A DNA stretch of 64,000 bases from Lacinutrix mariniflava (GTDB taxonomy: Bacteria; Bacteroidota; Bacteroidia; Flavobacteriales; Flavobacteriaceae): the NCBI RefSeq assembly GCF_001418015.1, contig NZ_LIQG01000017.1, positions 218,232 through 282,231 on the forward strand, given 5' to 3'. This document shows positions 56,160 to 64,000 of the stretch, piece by piece. A model generated the notes under the pieces. It had not been told where the DNA came from and searched no databases. It saw only the letters and a list, made by a program, of their open reading frames with translations. The first letter of the stretch is position 1; each line of letters opens with the position of its first letter. Made by a program: the position numbers and the translations under genes.

Positions 56160-57470
56160 TTACTCGTCTTTCCATTTTAATCTATCTTGTTGGTTGTAAG
56201 GCCAAGGTGCTCCATTGTTCTCAATATTAGTCATCATATTATTAAGTTCCATTGGTGCCGCACTTTCCTCCATTACAAGGTAGCTTCGCATTTCCATAAT
56301 GATATTTAATGGGTCGATGCTTATTGGACACGCCTCTACACAAGCGTTACAACTTGTACAAGCCCAAAGTTCTTCGGGTGTAATGTAATCGTTTAATAAT
56401 TGCTTTCCGTCGTCTACAAATACGCCTTTATTAGCATCTATATTCTTACCTACCTCTTCTAGACGGTCTCTGGTGTCCATCATTATTTTACGCGGAGATA
56501 ATTTTTTTCCTGTAAGATTTGCTGGACATTCGCTTGTACAACGTCCACATTCTGTACAAGAATAGGCATTTAGTAAGTTTAACCAACTTAGGTCTTGCAC
56601 GTCGCTGGCTCCAAATTTAACTGGAGGCTCATCGGTTGCATCTTCTGCTGGTGCTGCGTATGGATCTGCGTCAGGATCCATCATTAACATAACTTCTTTT
56701 GTTACCGCATCGTTATTAGGAAACTGTCCTTTAGGCGTTAGTTTACCAAAATACGTGTTTGGAAATGCTAATAAAATGTGTAAATGCTTTGAAAAATATA
56801 GGTAGTTTAAAAATATTAATATACCTATTATATGCAACCACCAAGCGCCTCTTTCTATAATATGTAAGGTTTCTGGGTTGTCACCAAATAAGGGCGAAAT
56901 GAATTGACTAATTACATTTCCTGAGTTTGCTAGTTGAAATGATACATCTGTAGCATTCATTACCAAAAACAAGGTCATTAAAACCATTTCAAAATATAGA
57001 ATAATGTTTCCATCGTTTTTAGGCCATCCTTTCATTTCAGCACTCATAAAACGTTTAAGTTTTATAATGTTTCTTCTAATCCAGAAGATTACAACTGCTA
57101 TAAATACTAGGGTTGCTAGTATTTCGAATGTTCCAATTAAAAAACCATAGACTGATTCTGGTAAAATTTCAGAACCTATTCTGTGCGTACCAAAGAGACC
57201 ATCGATTATAATTTCTAAAACTTCAATATTTATAATTACAAAACCTACATATACTATAATATGAAAAAATCCTGAAACGGGACGTTTAACCATTTTGCTT
57301 TGTCCTAAAGCAATCATAGCCATGTTTTTCCAACGTTGTGGTTTATTGTCGTTAATCTCTTGAGCTTTTCCTAATTTAATATTTCGGAATAACTTTTTGA
57401 CATTGCTGGCAAAATAACCAATGCCTGCTATAAGGATAATGGCAAATAGTATGTTTGGTAAATAATTCAT
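56160..57470 (-). CDS. Membrane-bound 4Fe-4S oxidoreductase (HdrD/NarI-like)
   Basis: 436 aa. Five or six hydrophobic helices in the N-terminal ~240 residues resemble a NarI-type haem or quinone module. The C-terminal part has two 4Fe-4S motifs, CTECGRCTSECPANLTGK and CTSCNACVEACPISIDP. With the CCG protein it would form a membrane-bound electron-transfer complex. It sits downstream of the MCE gene by 18 bases. Confidence 0.85.
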   Translation of the reverse strand: MNYLPNILFAIILIAGIGYFASNVKKLFRNIKLGKAQEINDNKPQRWKNMAMIALGQSKMVKRPVSGFFHIIVYVGFVIINIEVLEIIIDGLFGTHRIGSEILPESVYGFLIGTFEILATLVFIAVVIFWIRRNIIKLKRFMSAEMKGWPKNDGNIILYFEMVLMTLFLVMNATDVSFQLANSGNVISQFISPLFGDNPETLHIIERGAWWLHIIGILIFLNYLYFSKHLHILLAFPNTYFGKLTPKGQFPNNDAVTKEVMLMMDPDADPYAAPAEDATDEPPVKFGASDVQDLSWLNLLNAYSCTECGRCTSECPANLTGKKLSPRKIMMDTRDRLEEVGKNIDANKGVFVDDGKQLLNDYITPEELWACTSCNACVEACPISIDPLNIIMEMRSYLVMEESAAPMELNNMMTNIENNGAPWPYNQQDRLKWKDE

Positions 57471-57488
57471 TTTTGGCTGTTAGTTAGT

Positions 57489-58451
57489 TTATTTCTTTTC
57501 TTCTATTTCATTTCCGTCTGAATCGTAACGTTTTGGTTTTTTTCCGAATAAAGAAAAATGTACATAACGCTTAGGATTTAGTTTCATATCTTCAAGTAGT
57601 TCTTCCATTTGTTTAGAAGCACCTTCAAGATTATTGTATAATTTATCATCTTTTAATAACTTTCCAATAGAACCTTCTCCGCTTTCTACACTTGCCATTA
57701 AATTGTCGAATTTCTTAATGGTAGCTTGTAAATCTTCTACTGTTTTAACAATATCTACTTGAGCTAATTTATTAGTCATTGTAGTTAGATTGCCAGATGT
57801 AGTTTCGAAATTAGTAAGCGTATTATCTAATTTGGATTTATTATTATCTATTAAACTATTTAAGGATTTTGCTGTAGCATTAAAGCTCGCTACAGTTGTG
57901 TTTAAGCCAGCAATACTGTTTCTTAAGTCTGCTTGTGCTTTAGCATCGAAAGCATTATTAAAACCGACTAAAAGTGTATCGGTTTCACTCATTACTTTTT
58001 CTATTTTTTCTTGTAATGGCGTTAAACGTTCGTTAACTAATTCCATCATACCTTCTTTAATAGTACTTTGTAAATAGTCACCCGATTTTACGTTTTCGGC
58101 ATTATCATAAGCTGGAAGAATTTGTACCTCTTTACCTCCTATAAATCCGTTTTGGAATAATTCGGCCTTACTGTTTTTAGAAAATTTAAAACCAGTATCA
58201 ATATCCATTTTTACAATTAGAGTACCAGAATTTTCATCTTCAAAATAAATATCTAAGACCTTACCAACAGCATACCCATTAATTGTGACTGGTGTTGATG
58301 GCTTTAAACCTTCTACATTATCGTATTTAGCATATACGGTTATAGAGTTTTCTAAAAGGTTATTACCTTTTAAATAACTAAAACCAAAAATAAATAGAAC
58401 GATTCCTGTAATAGCTAATATGCCTGTTTTGACTTCTCTTGATATTTTCAA
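57489..58451 (-). CDS. MCE/MlaD-domain protein
   Basis: 320 aa. N-terminal anchor helix (ILAITGIVLFIFGFSYLKG), then the MCE fold (about 36-110: YDNVEGLKPSTPVTINGYAVGKV) and a coiled-coil C-terminal tail. MlaD-type rings carry lipids between membranes. The ATPase and permease genes of the system are not next to it. It is on the same strand as amidase and Fe-S genes. Confidence 0.85.
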   Translation of the reverse strand: MKISREVKTGILAITGIVLFIFGFSYLKGNNLLENSITVYAKYDNVEGLKPSTPVTINGYAVGKVLDIYFEDENSGTLIVKMDIDTGFKFSKNSKAELFQNGFIGGKEVQILPAYDNAENVKSGDYLQSTIKEGMMELVNERLTPLQEKIEKVMSETDTLLVGFNNAFDAKAQADLRNSIAGLNTTVASFNATAKSLNSLIDNNKSKLDNTLTNFETTSGNLTTMTNKLAQVDIVKTVEDLQATIKKFDNLMASVESGEGSIGKLLKDDKLYNNLEGASKQMEELLEDMKLNPKRYVHFSLFGKKPKRYDSDGNEIEEKK

Positions 58452-58505
58452 ATTGAAAGTGTTTAATTTGGTAACAAAAATAAAATAAATATAATAACAA
58501 TAGCT

Positions 58506-59612
58506 CTATTTGGTGCCACTATTTAAGGCTTTCTCTAAACTAATGCGCTCACCATCTCTATAAGCTACAATAAAAGCGCTTTTAAACCCTTTTTGTTTAG
58601 CAACCTTTTGCATTTGCTGTATCTTATTAATATCTGAAGTATAACCATAAAAATACTTATACAATTTACCTTCTTTATCTCTTGACAACTCTTTTAACCC
58701 TTTAAAGTTATAAGATTTTGGTTCTAGTTTTTTTGAAGCTGCTGCAATTTGAACTTTAAAAATAGTATTTGGTATAATTTTTTCTTCGGAAGGAATAATG
58801 GTTTCTTCTTCGGTAATATATTCGGTAGCTACAAAATTTTGATCAACACTTTTTTTATATGATTCGATTGCTTTTGCAATTGCAACAGATAATTCACCTT
58901 GACCTTTTTTAGAATTAAGGTATTTACCTTCTGATGTGTTTGTAATAAATCCGGTTTCTACTAGAACACTTGGCATTACCGTTTGGTGCAAAACAATAAA
59001 ACCCGCTTGTTTAACACCTCTATTTTTTCTTTTTAATTTTGAAGTAAAATTTTGCTGAATTAAACTTGCTAGTTGTATGCTTTGGTCTAAATATTGTTCT
59101 TGCATTAAAGTAAGGCCTATAAAGGATTCTGGAGAATTAGGGTCGAAACCATTATAGTTATGTTCGTAATCCTCTTCAAGAAAAATAACCTCATTCTCCG
59201 CTTTAGCAACATCAAAGTTCGTTTTATTTCTATGCACACCTAAAACATAAGTTTCGGATCCATAAGCTTGAGAGGTATGTGCATTACAGTGTATAGAAAC
59301 AAACAAATCGGCATTTGCTTTATTTGCTATTTTACCTCTTTGAAATAAATCTATTAAAACATCAGTTTTTCGTGTGTAAACAACTTCAATATCTTTATTT
59401 TTCTCAAGTTCTTTACCTACCGCAAGTACAACTTTTAGAGCAATTTCTTTTTCCGTGTAACCATACTTAGATGGTTTTCCAGGATCTTTTCCACCATGCC
59501 CAGCATCTAAAACCACAATAAATTTATTAGATTCTGTCTGTGCATTAACAGAAAGAGGTAGTGTTAATGTTATTATAATTAATACGAAAAGTACTTTTAG
59601 TCTCGTTTGCAT
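58506..59612 (-). CDS. N-acetylmuramoyl-L-alanine amidase with C-terminal SPOR domain
   Basis: Cell-wall hydrolase cleaving the amide between MurNAc and the stem peptide. 368 aa, signal peptide up to NAQ (about 25). The Amidase_3 domain (about 30-250) has zinc ligands in VLDAGHGGKDPG, SIHCNAH and late VLVETGFITN. A SPOR-like domain closes the protein (FKVQIAAASKK ... GFKSAFIVAYRDG), binding septal denuded glycan. Divergent from lptD across a 90-base gap. Confidence 0.9.
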   Translation of the reverse strand: MQTRLKVLFVLIIITLTLPLSVNAQTESNKFIVVLDAGHGGKDPGKPSKYGYTEKEIALKVVLAVGKELEKNKDIEVVYTRKTDVLIDLFQRGKIANKANADLFVSIHCNAHTSQAYGSETYVLGVHRNKTNFDVAKAENEVIFLEEDYEHNYNGFDPNSPESFIGLTLMQEQYLDQSIQLASLIQQNFTSKLKRKNRGVKQAGFIVLHQTVMPSVLVETGFITNTSEGKYLNSKKGQGELSVAIAKAIESYKKSVDQNFVATEYITEEETIIPSEEKIIPNTIFKVQIAAASKKLEPKSYNFKGLKELSRDKEGKLYKYFYGYTSDINKIQQMQKVAKQKGFKSAFIVAYRDGERISLEKALNSGTK

Positions 59613-59695
59613 AGTGATATAACAAATTTTAAAGGTGTTTAGTATGGATTTTTAAATTATATAGACTATGATAAATTAATCATAAAAAATATATG

Positions 59696-59703
59696 TAATT
59701 TTG
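59696..59703 (+). promoter_or_regulatory. -7 promoter box of lptD
   Basis: TAATTTTG fits TANNTTTG. It overlaps the GTG at 59703, so transcription would start near 59709. That excludes GTG 59703 and favours TTG 59751 as the start. Confidence 0.5.
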
Positions 59704-59750
59704 TGAATTCAAATATCGAGCCATACTTTAGCAAAAATACATACAAAACA

Positions 59751-62477
59751 TTGCATACAAATAGAATCCACATACTTTTTGCCCTAAGTTTTACAGTGTT
59801 TATAAACACTTTTAGCTTTGCTCAAGTTGAAAGTGAAGATAAAAGTATAGAAGTCCCTGTTAACAAGGAAACTAAAACTGTTATACCGCCCACTAAGCTT
59901 AACGACTCTATTGTTCTTCCTGCTGAACAATTACTCACCTTAAAAGAATCTGACTCTACAGAAAATGATTCTATAAAACCAAAACCAGCTCTTTTACAAG
60001 CTACTGTAAGTTATAAAGCTACAGATTATAATGCTTTTAATAGAAAAGAGCAAAAGATGTATTTATATAATGAAGCAGAGGTAAATTATACTGATATGGA
60101 AATTACTGCTGGTTCTATTATAATAGATTACAGTAAAGATTTAATTTATGCCACAGGAATAAAAGATTCTATTGGAGAATATTCTCAACGTCCCGTATTT
60201 AAACAAGCAGATAATGTTATAGAACCTGATTCTATGATTTTTAATTTTAAAAATAAAAAGGCCATTATTTTTAATTCTAATACAGAACAAGACGGTATGA
60301 AAATTAGGTCTGAGCGTTCTAAAAAAGAAAACGATTCTGTTTATTTTTTAAATAAAATGCGTATTACTACAGCCGAAAACGAGGAAGATCCTGAATATTA
60401 TTTTTTAATAGATAAAGCGAAACTTGTTCCTAATAAAAAAATTGTAGCGAGTTCTGCGCAAATGTTTATTTATAACGTACCTACTCCCATTATTGTTCCT
60501 TTCGCATTCTTTCCTTTAAGTAAAAAACAAACTTCGGGTGTTATTTTTCCTAGTTTTGGAGAGCAAAATGATAGAGGTTATTTTTTACAGAATGGTGGGT
60601 ATTATTTTGCTATTAGCGATTATGTAGATTTAGCTGTTTTAGGAGATTACTACACCAACGGTAGTTATGGTTTACGTTTGGAAAATAATTATAAGAAACG
60701 TTATAAGTATAATGGTCGTTTAGGATTTAGATACGAGAACTTAATTACAAGCGAACGTGGTTTTCCAGAATATGCTAAAAGTACAGTTTACAATCTACGT
60801 TGGTCTCACAGTCAAGATTCTAAATCTAACCCAAGTTCTAGATTTTCAGCTTCTGTTAACTTAGGTAGTAGTAATTACTATCAGCAATCACAAAATCAAG
60901 TAAATACAGCTAGTTTTTTAAATAACACCTTAGCATCTTCTGTATCTTATTCTAAAACTTTTGATGGCGAACCACAGGTTAATATGAGTTTAACTGCAAC
61001 ACACTCTCAAAATACGCAAACCGAAGAAATAAACTTAACGCTACCTACTCTTCAAGCTAGTGTAGGTCGTATATATCCTTTTGCCCCTAAAGTAGGTTCT
61101 AAAAAAGGGATTATTCAAAATATAAATTTACAATATAGCGTTAGAGGAGAAAACCGTATTCAAACAACAGATTCTCTTTTCTTTAAAAGTGAAATGTTTG
61201 ATGATGCTCAAATAGGTATGAAACACTCTATCCCTATTACTACAAACTTTAAGGTTTTTAATTATTTTAGTGTGAGTGCTAATGCAAGTTTTGATGAAGC
61301 ATGGACATTAAATACCATAGATAGATATTACGATAGCGAAACTAGCCAAACAGTAACAGAAGATCTTAATGGTTTCGACGCTTATAGAACTTATAATTTT
61401 GGAGCTAGTATTGGTACTACAGTATACGGACAGTTTAATTTTGAATCTGAAGGCGAAGACAAAAAAATAAAAGCAATTAGACATGTTATGCGTCCAAGTA
61501 TTAGCTACAACATTAATCCAGCTTTCGATAAGTATTACGACTCTTACGAAGTTACAGATATAGATGGTGAAACTATACGTGAAGATGAATTCTCGCGTTT
61601 TGAAGGCAGCTTATTTGGAGCTCCTAATAAAACCTACTCTAGCTCAATAGGTTTGTCTTTAAGTAATAATATTGAAGCTAAAGTTAGAGATAAGGACAGT
61701 ACAAAAACCGAGGCGAAAAAAATTGTTCTATTAAACAATTTAAACTTTTCAACCTCGTATAATTTAGCAGGAGACTCTTTACGTTTTAGTCCTGTGAGAA
61801 TGAGTGGAGGAACACAATTGTTTGATAACAAAATGAACGTGAATTTTGGAGCAACTTTAGACCCTTATGCTCTTGATAATAATAACACAAAAATTGATGA
61901 GTTTAACCTTATTAATGGAGGAAGCTTATTTAGGTTAACAAGTGCTAACCTAACTCTTGGTTATAGTTTAAATAGTAAAGGCAACGATAATAAGTCTAAA
62001 ACTAGTGATCGTAGCCGTACAGAAACTTTAGATAGTGGTGGTCGTGATGATGATTTATTTGGTAGGTCACAGGATTTTGCAGACCAACGTTATGATGAAG
62101 ATGATGAAAAGGAAGAGGAAGAACTTGGAGACCTTTACAACTATAGTGTGCCATGGAATCTACGTTTAGCATATGCTGTAAATTATTCTAATGCTCAACG
62201 TCAAGATGAAATTTCTTCGCATTCGTTAATGTTCTCTGGAGATATTGAAGTTTCGCCTAAATGGAGTATTGGAGCCTCTTCTGGATACGATTTTAAAAAT
62301 CAAGGTTTCTCTTACACGCAATTACGTTTTGCTAGAGATTTACTGAGTTGGCGAATGAATTTTAGTTGGATACCTTTTAGTAGCCGAAGTTCTTGGAATT
62401 TCTTTATTGGTATAAAATCTAGTATATTAAAGGATTTAAAATACGAAAAACGTCTTAAGCCAGATCAAGGACTTTAG
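59751..62477 (+). CDS. lptD: LPS-assembly outer membrane protein LptD (OstA-like)
   Basis: 908 aa from TTG 59751, which opens a signal peptide (MHTNRIHILFALSF ... SFAQ). The N-terminal OstA jelly-roll part spans about 75-260 and contains YKATDYNAFNRKEQKMYLYNEAEVNY. The rest is a long beta-barrel (about 260-900) with a conserved PIIVPFAFFPLSKKQTSGVIFPSFGE turn and many aromatic-ended strands. It inserts lipopolysaccharide into the outer leaflet with LptE. The open frame extends to GTG 59703. Confidence 0.85.
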   Translation: MHTNRIHILFALSFTVFINTFSFAQVESEDKSIEVPVNKETKTVIPPTKLNDSIVLPAEQLLTLKESDSTENDSIKPKPALLQATVSYKATDYNAFNRKEQKMYLYNEAEVNYTDMEITAGSIIIDYSKDLIYATGIKDSIGEYSQRPVFKQADNVIEPDSMIFNFKNKKAIIFNSNTEQDGMKIRSERSKKENDSVYFLNKMRITTAENEEDPEYYFLIDKAKLVPNKKIVASSAQMFIYNVPTPIIVPFAFFPLSKKQTSGVIFPSFGEQNDRGYFLQNGGYYFAISDYVDLAVLGDYYTNGSYGLRLENNYKKRYKYNGRLGFRYENLITSERGFPEYAKSTVYNLRWSHSQDSKSNPSSRFSASVNLGSSNYYQQSQNQVNTASFLNNTLASSVSYSKTFDGEPQVNMSLTATHSQNTQTEEINLTLPTLQASVGRIYPFAPKVGSKKGIIQNINLQYSVRGENRIQTTDSLFFKSEMFDDAQIGMKHSIPITTNFKVFNYFSVSANASFDEAWTLNTIDRYYDSETSQTVTEDLNGFDAYRTYNFGASIGTTVYGQFNFESEGEDKKIKAIRHVMRPSISYNINPAFDKYYDSYEVTDIDGETIREDEFSRFEGSLFGAPNKTYSSSIGLSLSNNIEAKVRDKDSTKTEAKKIVLLNNLNFSTSYNLAGDSLRFSPVRMSGGTQLFDNKMNVNFGATLDPYALDNNNTKIDEFNLINGGSLFRLTSANLTLGYSLNSKGNDNKSKTSDRSRTETLDSGGRDDDLFGRSQDFADQRYDEDDEKEEEELGDLYNYSVPWNLRLAYAVNYSNAQRQDEISSHSLMFSGDIEVSPKWSIGASSGYDFKNQGFSYTQLRFARDLLSWRMNFSWIPFSSRSSWNFFIGIKSSILKDLKYEKRLKPDQGL

Positions 62478-62527
62478 TAAACATTATATGCTTTGCTAGG
62501 TTCGGGTCTAAAAAACATAATAAAAAC

Positions 62528-62554
62528 CACTATATAAAATAATCTTATATAGTG
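62528..62554. other. Stem-loop between lptD and ridA
   Basis: A perfect 10-bp stem, CACTATATAA / TTATATAGTG, with a 7-base loop. It is followed by an A-run, not a T-run, so it is a plus-strand hairpin but not a classical terminator. Confidence 0.4.
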
Positions 62555-62567
62555 AAAAAAAACTGGG

Positions 62568-62948
62568 ATGAAAAAAATAATAACAACTACCAAAGCTCCT
62601 GCTCCTATTGGACCATATAATCAAGCTGTATTAAGCGGAAACACTTTATACACCTCTGGACAAATTGCTTTACATCCAGAAACAGGTGAATTAGTTTTAG
62701 ATGATATTTCAACTGAAACAAAACAAGTTATGGAAAATATGAAAGCAGTCTTAGCTGCTGCAGACATGACTTTTGAAAATGTAATAAAGTCTTCTATATT
62801 TATTAGTGATATGAATAATTTTGGAGCTATAAACACTGTCTATGGTGAGTATTTTAATGAGGCTACTGCTCCTGCTAGAGAAACTGTAGAAGTTGCAAAG
62901 TTGCCAAAGTCTGTTAATGTTGAAATTAGTATGATTGCTGTAAAATAA
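62568..62948 (+). CDS. RidA-family deaminase
   Basis: 126 aa, full length for the YjgF/YER057c/UK114 family. It hydrolyses reactive 2-aminoacrylate and other enamine/imine intermediates from PLP enzymes. Visible are PAPIGPYNQAV, LYTSGQIALHPETGE and the catalytic-Arg-bearing APARETVEVAKLPKSVNVEISMIAVK. The protein is cytoplasmic and homotrimeric in the family. Confidence 0.92.
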   Translation: MKKIITTTKAPAPIGPYNQAVLSGNTLYTSGQIALHPETGELVLDDISTETKQVMENMKAVLAAADMTFENVIKSSIFISDMNNFGAINTVYGEYFNEATAPARETVEVAKLPKSVNVEISMIAVK

Positions 62949-62971
62949 TATACTCCCTTCATTTAAAAAAT

Positions 62972-63011
62972 AAACAAAACGCTGAAGATATCTTCAGGCG
63001 TTTTGTTTTAA
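62972..63011 (+). terminator. Rho-independent terminator of ridA
   Basis: A stem of 18 bases with one bulge (AAACAAAACGC then TGAAGA against TCTTCAGGCGTTTTGTTT), followed by T's. Confidence 0.85.
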
Positions 63012-63061
63012 TAACACTTCTTTATTTAAGTTGCTCCTAAATTAAGTCACATCTTATATTC

Positions 63062-63103
63062 TAAATAGAAAAGCCTGAACTTTTGTTCAGGCTTTTCTAT
63101 TTA
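63062..63103. terminator. Bidirectional hairpin before the T9SS gene
   Basis: A perfect 19-bp palindromic stem (TAAATAGAAAAGCCTGAAC / GTTCAGGCTTTTCTATTTA) with a TTTT loop, 18 bases past the stop of the minus-strand gene at 63121. It ends that transcript. Confidence 0.85.
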
Positions 63104-63120
63104 ATAATTAGTATTACTAT

Positions 63121-64000
63121 TTATCTCTTAAGCGTAAAGTGGCTACGTAAAGATTTCTTAGCATTACTGCTTGGTTCTCTATACTCTAAAGTAAACCAAT
63201 AGTCATTTGTTGGCATTGGGTTACCATTGTAGGTTCCATCCCATCCTGCGCCTGTTGGACTTAATTGTTTTAAGAGTTTACCATAACGATCGAATATATA
63301 AATTACTGCGTCTGGCTGTGTTCCAATATCGTAAACATTCCATGTATCGTGGTAACCATCGCCGTTTGGCGTAAAGTATAATGGGTAATCCATAACCATA
63401 ACTGGTATTGTTGTTTCTCCACAACCTATCGTGTCTCTTACCGTTACAGTGTGTTCTCCAGCTTCGATATCTGTAAAAGTATACGTGTATTCTCCCGCTG
63501 CATTTAACGTTCCTAGTTCCCAACTTCCGCCATCTATACTAAACTCGTATACTGCTATTGAAGTACTTGTTGTTCCTGTTGCGGTAATTACAACATCGTG
63601 TTGATCGGCAAAGGCTAGTGTTGTTATTTCTGATGTTACTACTGGTGGTTCGCTTACTGTTACTAAAGTATTCACTTCAATACTTGAACATCCTGTTGCA
63701 ATATCTGTTGCTACAACACCATAGGTACCGCCTTCTGTTGGCTCTATAAACTCTGCCGTTTCTCCTGGAAGCACTGTACCGTTTAAGTTCCATTCAAAAG
63801 TATATAATGCAGGATCTAATCCTGTGTTTACAACTGGTGAGTTAACGATTTCACTGCCATTAGTATTAATACATAATAAATACTCTGGTTCTAATGTAAA
63901 CGATGGCATTGGGTTTACTTGTAATGTAAGTGTTGCTGTTTCATAACATGCTGAAGTATCATTATCTACTTCTCCATCATTGTTTAAATCTACTAAGTAT
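63121..64000 (-). CDS. T9SS type B sorted cell-surface protein (3' part only)
   Basis: The frame stays open to the right edge, so the gene is incomplete. The visible 293 codons include a calcium-loop-like DLNNDGEVDNDTSACYETAT near the edge, two or three SprB-like repeat units (GATxxxGTYTVTVRDTIGCGETT type) and the C-terminal domain FTPNGDGYHDTWNVYDI ... IYIFDRYGKLLKQLSPTGAGWDGTYNG ... HFTLKR. This gliding-motility-type C-terminal domain is the type B T9SS sorting signal. It would be exported across the outer membrane and attached to the surface. Confidence 0.9.
   Translation of the reverse strand, partial: YLVDLNNDGEVDNDTSACYETATLTLQVNPMPSFTLEPEYLLCINTNGSEIVNSPVVNTGLDPALYTFEWNLNGTVLPGETAEFIEPTEGGTYGVVATDIATGCSSIEVNTLVTVSEPPVVTSEITTLAFADQHDVVITATGTTSTSIAVYEFSIDGGSWELGTLNAAGEYTYTFTDIEAGEHTVTVRDTIGCGETTIPVMVMDYPLYFTPNGDGYHDTWNVYDIGTQPDAVIYIFDRYGKLLKQLSPTGAGWDGTYNGNPMPTNDYWFTLEYREPSSNAKKSLRSHFTLKR

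Overview
This is AT-rich chromosomal DNA from a member of the Bacteroidota, almost certainly a marine Flavobacteriaceae. The signs are a type IX secretion (type B) C-terminal sorting domain at the right edge, BshA (bacillithiol synthesis), a MutS2 without an Smr domain, fused two-subunit 2-oxoacid dehydrogenase E1, TANNTTTG-type -7 promoter boxes, and the absence of clear Shine-Dalgarno sequences. The genus cannot be fixed from the sequence alone. No rRNA, tRNA, CRISPR array or transposase was recognised.

Layout, left to right. 1-3.4 kb: HlyD-type adaptor and TolC-type channel of a type I exporter (its ABC subunit is probably left of the window), then an orphan PycTM-like membrane protein. 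3.5-5.4 kb: cold-shock-domain protein, secreted protein, and two tandem micropeptide genes (28 and 44 aa) that share a C-terminal WNxx(R/K)RY motif. 5.4-11.8 kb: fused E1, a 2OG-Fe(II) oxygenase, SUI1/YciH, DUF1835, nucleoside phosphorylase, substrate-binding protein. 11.8-13 kb: three copies of a ~245-bp intergenic repeat with a DUF559 (Vsr-like) endonuclease gene between copies one and two. 13-22.7 kb: ung, GNAT, YfcC carrier, FAD monooxygenase, NTF2-like lipoprotein, S51-like peptidase, AraC regulator, aldehyde dehydrogenase, NUDIX, truA. 23.2-25.1 kb: an OLD-like ATPase/TOPRIM nuclease bracketed by perfect 12-bp inverted repeats and followed by an attC-like folded site. 25.4-31.5 kb: secreted protein, mutS2, esterase lipoprotein, an array of eight ~142-bp hairpin repeats, DCC-family protein. 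31.5-50.5 kb: CPBP protease with TPR-like region, TerB-like protein, sulfurtransferase, DAACS symporter, aroC, LpxH-like phosphatase, GlcD-GlcF fusion, OmpH, bshA, NagZ-beta-lactamase fusion, TlpA-like thioredoxin. 50.5-62.9 kb: serB, PH-domain pair, two Fe-S proteins, MCE/MlaD protein, amidase, and divergent lptD with ridA; this is an envelope and redox block. 63.1 kb to the end: the 3' part of a T9SS-exported adhesin-like protein.

The main non-routine signals are the OLD nuclease cassette, the micropeptide pair, the DUF559-plus-repeat locus, the tandem hairpin array with a single inverted relative at 15.8 kb, and decayed internal copies of three neighbouring genes (truA, the NTF2-like lipoprotein, NUDIX) lying in the gaps between 18.3 and 25.3 kb. 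Those copies show that this stretch was duplicated and then eroded.
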